DNA from: Reticulitermes speratus
Taxonomy: Eukaryota; Arthropoda; Insecta; Blattodea; Rhinotermitidae
Reading direction: 5' to 3'
Assembly (NCBI GenBank): GCA_021186555.1
Contig: JAJKFL010000011.1
Span: 39,098,995 to 39,162,994, forward strand
Length of the DNA stretch: 64,000 nucleotides
Shown here: in pieces, positions 55,872 to 64,000 of the stretch
Numbering within the stretch: position 1 is the first letter of the stretch
Layout: every line of letters starts with the position of its first letter
Notes under the pieces: generated by a model
What the model was told of the DNA's origin: nothing
What the model saw: only the letters and a program-made list of their open reading frames with translations
The model's database searches: none
Program-made: the position numbers and the translations under genes

Positions 55872-57208
55872 TTAAAGACTCAGTCCGTACCGCGCAGTAA
55901 ACACACTCCGTCTCAGTTATACAAACCAGTCAGTTAATGTTGTACAGTGAAATAATCGCTGTTTGTTCTGAGATCCACACAAAACACATAATATACAGTC
56001 CGTACCGCGCAGTAAACACACTCCGTCTCAGTTATACAATCCAGTCAGTTAATGCTGTACAGTGAAATAATCGCTGTTTGTTCTGAGATCCACACAAAAC
56101 ACATAAATACAGTCCATACCGCGCAGTAAACACACTCCGTCTCAGTTATACAAACCAGTCAGTTAATGCTGTACAGTGAAATAATCGCTGTTTGTTCTGA
56201 GATCCACACAAAACACATAAATACAGTCCGTACCGCGCAGTAAACACACTCCGTCTCAGTTATACAATCCAGTCAGTTAATGCTGTACAGTGAAATAATC
56301 GCTGTTTGTTCTGAGATCCACACAAAACACATAAATACAGTCCATACCGCGCAGTAAACACACTCCGTCTCAGTTATACAAACCAGTCAGTTAATGCTGT
56401 ACAGTGAAATAATCGCTGTTTGTTCTGAGATCCACACAAAACACATAAATACAGTCCGTACCGCGCAGTAAACACACTCCGTCTCAGTTATACAAACCAG
56501 TCAGTTAATGCTGTACAGTGAAATAATCGCTGTTTGTTCTGAGATCCACACAAAACACATAAATACAGTACGTACCGCGCAGTAAACACACTCCGTCTCA
56601 GTTATACAATCTAGTCAGTTAATGCTGTACAGTGAAATAATCGCTGTTTGTTCTGAGATCCACACAAAACACATAAATACAGTCCGTACCGCGCAGTAAA
56701 CACACTCCGTCTCAGTTATACAAACCAGTCAGTTAATGTTGTACAGTGAAATAATCGTTGTTTGTTCTGAGATCCACACAAAACACATAAATACAGTCCG
56801 TACCGCGCAGTAAACACACTCCGTCTCAGTTATACAAACCAGTCAGTTAATGTTGTACAGTGAAATAATCGTTGTTTGTTCTGAGATCCACACAAAACAC
56901 ATAAATACAGTCCGTACCGCGCAGTAAACACTCCGTCTCAGTTATACAAACCAGTCAGTTAATGCTGTACAGTGAAATAATCGCTGTTTGTTCTGAGATC
57001 CACACAAAACACATAAATACAGTCCGTACCGCGCAGTAAACACACTCCGTCTCAGTTATACAAACCAGTCAGTTAATGCTGTACAGTGAAATAATCGCTG
57101 TTTGTTCTGAGATCCACACAAAACACATAAATACACTGTGTGGGCAGAACGTAGAATTTGAGAATGTTAAACATGGCGGTACATATAGTAACCACTGGGC
57201 TTTAAAGA
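55872..57208 (-). mobile_element. 114-bp-array element, copy 6, about 11 units
   Basis: Entered on + by CTTAAAGACTCAGTCCGTAC; array 55882-57137; left by the left flank CTGTGTGGGCAGAACGTAGA, ACATATAGTAACCACTGGGC, ending TTTAAAG. An alternating variant (TACAATCCAG, CAGTCCATACC) occurs with a two-unit period at 56035-56350. Confidence 0.92.
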
Positions 57209-57397
57209 TGCAGTTCGTACCGCGCAGTAAACACACTCCGTCTCAGTTATACAAACCTCTCAGTTAATGTTGTACAGTGAAATAATCGCTGTTTGTTCTG
57301 AGATCCACACAAAACACATAAATACACTGTGTGGGCAGAACGTAGAATTTGTGAATGTTAAACTGGCGGTACATATAGTAACCACTGAACTTTAAAG
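57209..57397 (-). mobile_element. 114-bp-array element, minimal one-unit copy in tandem with copy 6
   Basis: A single 114-bp unit (from GCAGTTCGTACCGCGCAG) followed at once by the left flank CTGTGTGGGCAGAACGTAGA ... GTAACCACTGAACTTTAAAG. It abuts the end of copy 6 directly, without the right flank. Confidence 0.85.
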
Positions 57398-58069
57398 TGC
57401 TAAATCTCGTAGAGTGGTCACTTTATTACAGCGCGCGAACGCGATGCTTTGTCAACAGAATACGTGTTAGTGAGTAGTGCTGCCATCATTTGAATTCTGT
57501 CTGTAATCGAAACTGTAGTACATCCGCCTCTAGGTGTTGTAATAAAGTTCCCGGAATACGTCTCCTTCCCTCAGCCTACTGACGTACTCTTTTTCCACGT
57601 CAGTGCACAGTGTAGTTTGCAGTTTCGCCGCTGTGAGGCGCTCAGAGTGGATGATAATTAAAAGTGCGTAGAACGGTAAATCGTGGTGCTATCAGGCGTC
57701 TTCATCTCTCAGAAATTAACTTCACTCTCTTAGACAAATTTCATTTTTCATTCAATGTGCGACGCGATTATAAACGCCAGAAATCAGCCGTGACGTCACG
57801 AGCCGTAATTCTTCCTTAGAGCGGTCCCTAAAATTTGTGACTGCGTGCTGGCTGGCAGGAAGGAACTAGTTTGGTGTCTTGGTGACTGTGGAGGATCTGC
57901 GTGTTGCCTACCTACCTGTGCCTGTTTGTCTGTATCTGCATATCGATCCATCTCTCCATGCATGCATTAAGATATGTTTTCTCAGTCACTCTCTGCATCC
58001 AGCCATCCCCCTACCGGCCATCTGTCCATTTATTCACCCCTCCGTCAGTCCAACCATTATCCCATCCCT
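57398..58069. other. Gene-free stretch
   Basis: The frame opening at 57879 and running into the array is not credible as a gene start. Nothing else recognised. Confidence 0.4.
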
Positions 58070-59160
58070 CCCTTCGCCTATCACTCCATTCCTCCACCCA
58101 TTAGACCTTTCCGCCAACCATCAGTCCCTTCCGCCACCCATCAGTCCTTTCCACCACCCATCAGTCCCTTCCGCCAACCATCAGTCCCTTCCGCCACCCA
58201 TCAGTCCTTTCCACCACCCATCAATCATTTCCGCCAACCATCAGTCCTTTCCGCCACCCATCAGTCCATTCCTCCACACATTAGACCTTTCCGCCAACCA
58301 TCAGTCCCTTCCGCCACCCATCAGTCCTTTCCACCACCCATCAGTCCCTTCCGCCAACCATCAGTCCCTTCCGCCACCCATCAGTCCTTTCCACCACCCA
58401 TCAATCATTTCCGCCAACCATCAGTCCTTTTCGCCACCCATCAGTCCATTCCTCCACCCATCAGTCCTTTCCGCCACCCATCAGTCCATTCCTCCACCCA
58501 TCAGTCCATTCCTCCACCCATCAGTCCATTCCTCCACCCATCAGTCCTTTCCGCCACCCATCAGTCCATTCCTCCACCCATCAGTCCATTCCTCCACCCA
58601 TCAGTCCATTCCTCCACCCATCAGTCCATTCCTTCACCCATCAGTCCTTTCCGCAACCCATCAGTCCTTTCCGCCACCCATCAGTCCATTTCTCCACCCA
58701 TCAGTCCATTCCGCCACCCATCAGTCCATTCCTCCACCCATCAGTCCTTTCCGCCACCCATCAGTCCATTCCTCCACCCATCAGTCCATTCCTCCACCCA
58801 TCAGTCCTTTCCGCAACCCATCAGTCCATTCCTCCACCCATCAGTCCATTCCTCCACCCATCAGTACATTCCTCCACCCATCATTCCTTTCCGCAACCCA
58901 TCAGTCCTTTCCGCAACCCATCAGTCCTTTCCGCCACCCCTCAGTCCAATCCTCCACCCCTCAGTCCAATCCTCCACCCATCAGTCCATTCCGCCACCCA
59001 TCAGTCCTTTCCCCAACCCATCAGTCCTTTCCGCCACCCATCAGTCCATTCCTCCACCCATCAGTCCATTCCGCCACCCATCAGTCCTTTCCGCCACCCA
59101 TCAGTTTTTTCCTCAACCCATCAGTCCTTTCCGCAACCCATCAGTCCATTCCGTCTGCTC
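58070..59160. repeat. 20-bp minisatellite, about 54 copies
   Basis: Unit TCAGTCCTTTCCGCCACCCA, with CCATTCCTCC, CCGCAACC and CCCTTCCGCC forms. A nine-unit (180-bp) block is duplicated at 58085-58264 and 58265-58444. Being C-rich and stop-free, three 60-base phases stay open and give Pro/Ser/His-rich frames of 423 and 443 codons; not called as genes. Confidence 0.96.
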
Positions 59161-59530
59161 TCCATCAATCCATCGGTCACCCCATCTCTTACGCTCTGCC
59201 GACGCCGTAAATTTGTTTATTGTATGTGTGTGTGTGTGTGTGTGAACCTGTTATTAGGCTGCAAATTGTAGCCCAGAGGTGGCCAAACAGTCGATCGCGC
59301 CCCTTTTTGGTCTGTATCAAAATGTATTTGCCCCTCAGTACGATCAACAGCTCTTCGTGTGACAGCACTTTGTGGTTCAACGTACCTCTGTGAAGAAGCC
59401 TTCTTACAGACGAAGATAATTAAATCTCGATACCAAAGCCGTCTGACCGATGAACATTTAAAGTACTGCCTTCACTTGTGCCTGAGTAATTATGAACACT
59501 GCTACAGTAAGTTATCGCAAGCGTGCCACT
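59161..59530. other. Spacer with (TG)n
   Basis: (TG)n at 59224-59243; frames of 61-63 codons unsupported. Confidence 0.4.
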
Positions 59531-60642
59531 GGACACGATCCTGAGCCAGTTCTATCCACCTCCCATCCTCACAACCTAATTCCCTAAGATCCATCTTACT
59601 AATTAACTAACTCTCTGGCAGCAGAACACAAAGGTTCAACACCGCTAATACCAAAGCCCACCATTAGACACGATCCTGAGCCAGTTCTATCCACCTCCCA
59701 TCCTCACAACCTAATTCCCTAAGATCCATCTTACTAATTAACTAACTCTCTGGCAGCAGAACACAAAGGTTCAACACCGCTAATACCAAAGCCCACCATT
59801 AGACACGATCCTGAGCCAGTTCTATCCACCTCCCATCCTCACAACCTAATTCCCTAAGATCCATCTTACTAATTAACTAACTCTCTGGCAGCAGAACACA
59901 AAGGTTCAACACCGCTAATACCAAAGCCCACCATTACACACGATCCTGAGCCAGTTCTATCCACCTCCCATCCTCACAACCGAATTCCCTAAGATCCATC
60001 TTACTAATTAACTAACTCTCTGGCAGCAGAACACAAAGGTTCAACACCGCTAATACCAAAGCCCACCATTACACACGATCCTGAGCCAGTTCTATCCACC
60101 TCCCATCCTCACAACCTAATTCCCTAAGATCCATCTTACTAATTAACTAACTCTCTGGCAGCAGAACACAAAGGTTCAACACCGCTAATACCAAAGCCCA
60201 CCATTACACACGATCCTGAGCCAGTTCTATCCACCTCCCATCCTCACAACCTAATTCCCTAAGATCCATCTTACTAATTAACTAACTCTCTGGCAGCAGA
60301 ACACAAAGGTTCAACACCGCTAATACCAAAGCCCACCATTACACACGATCCTGAGCCAGTTCTATCCACCTCCCATCCTCACAACCTATCCCTAAGATCC
60401 ATCTTACTAATTAACTAACACTCTGGCAGCAGAACACAAAGGTTCAACACCGCTAATACCAAAGCCCACCATTACACACGATCCTGAGCCAGTTCTATCC
60501 ACCTCCCATCCTCACAACCTAATTCCCTAAGATCCATCTTACTAATTAACTAACTCTCTGGCAGCAGAACACAAAGGTTCAACACCGCTAATACCAAAGC
60601 CCACCATTGGACACGATCCTGAGCCAGTTCTATCCACATGTT
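59531..60642. repeat. 135-bp tandem array derived from a retroelement 3' end, 8 copies
   Basis: Each unit contains ACACGATCCTGAGCCAGTTC, TATCCACCTCCCATCCTC, AAGATCCATCTTACTAATTA, ACTAACTCTCTGGCAGCAGA and AAAGGTTCAACACCGCTAAT. In the same order these match the coding end, 3' UTR and (AACT)n tail of the retroelement at 14.6-14.8 kb (AAGGTTCATTACCGCACTCA, TATCCTGAGCCATATCAATC, GAAGATCCATTTTAATATTA, AACTAACTAACT). Units are almost identical; one has a 3-base deletion near 60389. Confidence 0.93.
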
Positions 60643-61364
60643 CTATTGGCCGCTCCCTTTGACGTATACGCTCCTAAAAAGAATTAAATATTTCCTTCTG
60701 AGAATCTGGAAGTAGCTACCGCTGTGTTTATTCTAGTTTGTTGGGTTTCTCGTATTCCGAATTGCTTTATTTATGCTGGAGGTGAAAGAATCTCAGTGTA
60801 AACACACGCACTGTACGCACTACGCACTGTACGCACTACACACTTTCTTCCCACAGCCACATCGTGGTATAAATATAAGTCTAAAGCAAGTGGTAACGAG
60901 TTGTGCCCCTGGAGGCAGTGTCTGTTTCTTAATCACGCGAACGCTGTTTAATGTGATTGTAATGTTGTCGTACGCAACTGCCCTGAAGCAGTCCGTGTCT
61001 CATCTTCGCTCGCATTTCGTTACTTACGCATCTATTTAAGCATTTGCAAGGCAATTTAGTCCTATTGAATATTTATGTAGACTTCGCAAGCATCCAAGCC
61101 ATCCGTGGACGTAACTTTCCTCCCATGAAAGTATTATTTGCTCATCTGTTCTCCTATCTGTGTAATTTTCGCCATTAGCCAACCAACGGGTCAAAACTGA
61201 CTTTCAAAATTTCTTGTATAAATCCTAGATATTTTGTAGTAAACTGCAGAACTCTAAAGTAGCTAAAAGATAACATTTAAATCAAATTGCCCGATGATTT
61301 CAACCTAGAGCTGGTATTAATTCTGAGACATTTTGTATAGACTCTCTATCAGCCAGACATCGTA
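60643..61364. other. Gene-free stretch
   Basis: An 88-codon frame at 60773-61039 lacks any feature; small ACGCACT repeats at 60806-60842. Confidence 0.4.
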
Positions 61365-61622
61365 AAGGTAAAGGTAAAGGTCACCCTATAACAGGCCATG
61401 AAGGCTCAGAGGGGGAGTAGGGGTATAGCTCTACTCTTTCTTTAACCTCGGAGCTGGATGGGGGTGGGTGGTCAGCGCCACGCCACGGCCGCTTTACCCC
61501 CAGGAATGACCCGGTACCTATGGTACAGGAGGTTGGGTGGGCCCCAGGGCCGGTCTGTGGACGTGTGCTGAAAATCTCGCCCCCACCGGGATTCGATCCC
61601 CGGACCGTCTAACTCGTAGCAA
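61365..61622 (-). mobile_element. SINE with (CTTTAC)n tail, copy 2
   Basis: GGTAAAGGTAAAGGTCACCC, ACAGGCCATGAAGGCTCAGA, GGGTGGGCCCCAGGGCCGGT and a box-B-like ACCGGGATTCGATCCCCGG. Collinear with the copy at 33.5 kb. The 5' head stops at about 61622, next to TACAGGGTGTTGATATAAAC, a mariner-like end. Confidence 0.85.
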
Positions 61623-61624
61623 GT

Positions 61625-61924
61625 CGCTATACAGGGTGTTGATATAAACTGCGTATTTCGCTACAAATCTCCAAGTTCTTGGTTCTCTTTTTTGTGGAAA
61701 CAAAAAATCAGAAATCAAAACTTGGCACGGCCCAAGCCTTCTGGTTTGTGACACCGTCTGATTTGTTCGTTTCCGAAGCTTCCGTTTGAAGTACTACTCA
61801 TCTTTTCTCTACTGGTGTACAGACGATGTCAGTCGCTTCTTCCGAAATGCTGATAAGCAACTGTCAGATTCTAAGGGTTTGTAACTCAAAATGCAATTCT
61901 AAATACAAAGTAACCTCTTCTTTA
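61625..61924. other. Spacer, possible mariner-like end at its left
   Basis: CTATACAGGGTGTTGATAT resembles the TA-CAGGG ends of the MITEs at 36.8 and 48.2 kb, but no matching right end is seen. Confidence 0.35.
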
Positions 61925-62188
61925 CCGATCCCAGTGGCCGCGCGGTCTAAGGCGTGGGTATGCAGCCGTTCGCTTGCTGGGATTGCGGGTTCGAATCCTG
62001 CCGTCGGCATGGATGTCTGTTGTCTTGTGAGTGTTGTGTGTTGTCAGGTAGAGGTCTCTGCGTCGGACTGATCACTCGTCTAGAGGAGTCCTACCGAGTG
62101 TGGTGTGTCTGAGTGTGATCGTGAAGCCTCGAACAATGAGGCGGCCTAGGCCCCCAAGGGGCTGTCGAGCCATTGGAACAAAAAAAGG
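61925..62188 (+). mobile_element. tRNA-Leu-like SINE, copy e
   Basis: CGATCCCAGTGGCCGCGCGG, TCTAAGGCGTGGGTATGCAG, box B GGGTTCGAATCCTGCC, AGGTAGAGGTCTCTGCGTCG, GAGGAGTCCTACCGAGTGTG, GGGGCTGTCGAGCCATTGGA and an A-rich tail. Near full length. Confidence 0.92.
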
Positions 62189-62267
62189 AAATAATGTAGA
62201 CTTATCAGACCACCGTACTGTCTGTGTGTGAATCTGTACGTCGCTCCAAAATTCTGAACTAGTTGAC

Positions 62268-62345
62268 ACTTTAAACACGAAGATAAGCCTGAATTTTATT
62301 TAAAGAGTCAGTTTATACCTCGTAGAAAACTGTCTGTGTTTGTAA
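62268..62345 (-). mobile_element. 114-bp-element relic (right flank, under one unit)
   Basis: CTTTAAACACGAAGATAAGC, CTGAATTTTATTTAAAGAGT and CAGTTTATACCTCGTAGAAA are a diverged copy of the right flank running into the start of a unit. Confidence 0.6.
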
Positions 62346-62379
62346 ATTCTAAAAGCTTCTGACGATGGTGTATAACATT

Positions 62380-62743
62380 GAGAACTAATTGGTTTGTGGA
62401 CTTTGTGCATCGTACGGATAAAATATATAAAAATATAAAATTACGACGTTTCGGATAAGCAAAAAAGCATGCCATATTCTTCAGGTTTTCTCACTCAATA
62501 ATCAACAGAACACAGTCGGGCCTGCCCCAAAATCGGACTCTGAGAAATTTATTCTTAACCTTTCTAAATAGGTCCAGTGATTGAGATTAGCTCAGTATGA
62601 AGGACCCATCTAAGTAGGTGTCCTCCCCTCCCATCACCTGAAGACGGAAGAAGAACCATCTTCCGAAACGTCGTGATTTTTATATTTTATTTTTATATTT
62701 TATCCGGACGATGGACAAAGTCCAGAAGACAATTGGTTCTCAG
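62380..62743. mobile_element. Foldback element with the best hammerhead-like motif
   Basis: The arms 62380-62510 and 62620-62743 are inverted copies (AACTAATTGGTTTGTGGACT / AGAAGACAATTGGTTCTCAG; GGATAAAATAT on both). The right arm, 62633-62677 (+), reads ATCAC, CTGAAGA, C, GGAAGA-loop-TCTTCC, GAAAC, palindromic ACGT, C, GTGAT. ATCAC and GTGAT pair perfectly as helix I and the six-base helix II is perfect. The left arm has the same boxes on the - strand (CTGAAGA ... GAAACGTCG). Confidence 0.8.
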
Positions 62744-62744
62744 G

Positions 62745-63129
62745 TCTGTGTGAAGATTATAAAAACCAGTTTCGTAAGCTATTAGCTTCATCTGACTTAA
62801 CCTGACTTTACGTGATCTAACCTATCATAAAACATGGCGATACGGAGTGCGAGTCATTGCTGTACAGCAGTGCCATCTATGAACAGGTAGAAATAGCCGG
62901 GAAACTGTATTGCTGGGGCAACCTAGGAGCCCAGCAAATTTTGTTGAATGAAAAACTTGTGCTGGAGAGGGCACGGGGCGACTGGGGAGGTGATGAATTG
63001 GGGGTAATGACGTCAGCTGAAGAATAGATGACAAACGGGGAAAATAAGTATAATGCAGTGTGTGAGATTTCGTGCGGACAGACAGACAGACAGGAGTGTT
63101 GAAATACTGGAGGCCAGTGGAGGCAGTGT
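62745..63129. other. Gene-free stretch
   Basis: Overlapping minus-strand frames of 69-87 codons are unsupported; (CAGA)n at about 63078-63091. Confidence 0.4.
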
Positions 63130-63595
63130 TGTGTCGCCACAGAGCTGCTGTGTTATGTCACCACTGTGCTGCTGTGTTTCGCACTGGCCTGGTCGCCACT
63201 GTGCTGCGGTGTTCCACTGCTGCTGTGTTTGTCGCCACTGTGCTGCTGTTTGGTCGCATGTGATGCTTGTTGTCGCCACTGTGCCGCTGTGTTGTGTCGC
63301 CACTGTGCTGCTGTGTTGTGTCGCCACTGTGCTGCTGTGTTGTGTCGCCACTAGTGCCGCTGTGTTGTGTCGCCACTGTGCTGCTGTGTTGTGTCGCCAC
63401 TGTGCTGCTTGTGTTGTGTCGCCACTGTGCGGCTTGTGTTGTGTCGCCACTGTGCTGCTGTGTTGTGTCGCCACTGTGCTGCTGTGTTGTGTCGCCACTG
63501 TGCTGTTGTGTTGTGTCGCCACTGTGCTGCTGTGTTCAGTGTCCCACTGTGCGCTGTGTTGTGTCGCACTGTGCAAAGTTGTGTCGCCACTTCTG
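63130..63595. repeat. 24-bp minisatellite, about 19 copies
   Basis: The unit contains GTGTCGCCACTGTGCTGCTG and TGTT, with truncated units on the left. Several frames of up to 225 codons in both strands (Cys/Val/His-rich or Thr/Gln-rich) result from the stop-free 24-base unit and are not genes. Confidence 0.95.
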
Positions 63596-63736
63596 ACTGT
63601 CACAGACTCAGTGCAAACGAATTGCAAACGCAATGATTACTTGAGACAATGTCAAGTGATGACGCGCAAAACACGACTGAAACATCGTACGTCAGTTGAA
63701 CTGAGACTCACGCAAGAATCTATCTCTTGAAGACTA
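63596..63736. other. Short spacer
   Basis: Nothing recognised. Confidence 0.4.
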
Positions 63737-64000
63737 AAAATTAACCTGAATTGTTTAGTCCGTACCGCGCAGTAAACACACTCCGTCTCAGTTATACAAA
63801 CCAGTCAGTTAATGTTGTACAGTGAAATAATCGCTGTTTGTTCTGAGATCCACACAAAACACATAAATACAGTCCGTACCGCGCAGTAAACACACTCCGT
63901 CTCAGTTATACAAACCAGTCAGTTAATGCTGTACAGTGAAATAATCGCTGTTTGTTCTGAGATCCACACAAAACACATAAATACAGTCCGTACCGCGCAG
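63737..64000 (-). mobile_element. 114-bp-array element, copy 7, cut by the window edge
   Basis: The right flank (AATTAACCTGAATTGTTTAG) is followed by two units in - orientation, and the array continues past the window end. Confidence 0.9.

Noticed and set aside
63013-63730. Frames of 206 and 225 codons on opposite strands
   Set aside because: Both lie over the 24-bp stop-free array; no domain features.

Overview
This 64 kb window looks like an intergenic, repeat-choked stretch of a large insect genome. The one protein-coding gene I can support is a chemosensory ionotropic receptor (IR) at 22038-24035 (+). Its divergent single-exon type, the tRNA-derived SINEs, and the non-LTR retroelement tails ending in a WAGHVARM...[12 protein letters not shown] protein signature suggest a hemimetabolous insect. 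A cockroach or termite (Blattodea) is my best guess; this is inference, because no marker gene is present. I see no bacterial features, rRNA, CRISPR array or functional tRNA gene.

Layout. 1-3.6 kb is a 40-bp minisatellite. From 5 kb to the right edge, a 114-bp tandem repeat occurs at seven places (about 5.0-6.1, 7.4-8.4, 19.8-20.3, 44.5-47.0, 49.3-53.9, 55.9-57.4 and 63.7-64.0 kb). The first four arrays run on the + strand and the last three on the - strand. Several share the same non-repeated flanks, so they look like copies of one transposable element that carries its own tandem array; the outer ends and one TTAA flank resemble piggyBac-type termini. Between them lie at least fifteen unrelated mini- or microsatellites (units of 3 to 135 bp), several with clear higher-order structure.

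The mobile-element layer includes: tRNA-Leu-like SINEs (five copies); two or three other tRNA-headed SINE groups, two of which share a (CTTTAC)n tail; 3'-end fragments of one non-LTR retroelement family (at least six relics, two of which have grown into tandem arrays); a hAT-like MITE; mariner-like palindromic MITEs; a pogo/Tigger-like MITE carrying a 36-bp array; and foldback elements whose arms hold hammerhead-ribozyme-like motifs (CTGANGA, hairpin, GAAAC, palindromic ACATGT or ACGT).

The main theme is coupling between transposons and tandem repeats: a minisatellite inside a piggyBac-like element, another inside a pogo-like element, a 135-bp array built from a retroelement 3' end, a 30-bp array inside a retroelement relic, and a transposon-end stub copied through an ACAT microsatellite. 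Long reading frames over the arrays (up to 443 codons) are by-products of stop-free repeat units and are not called as genes.
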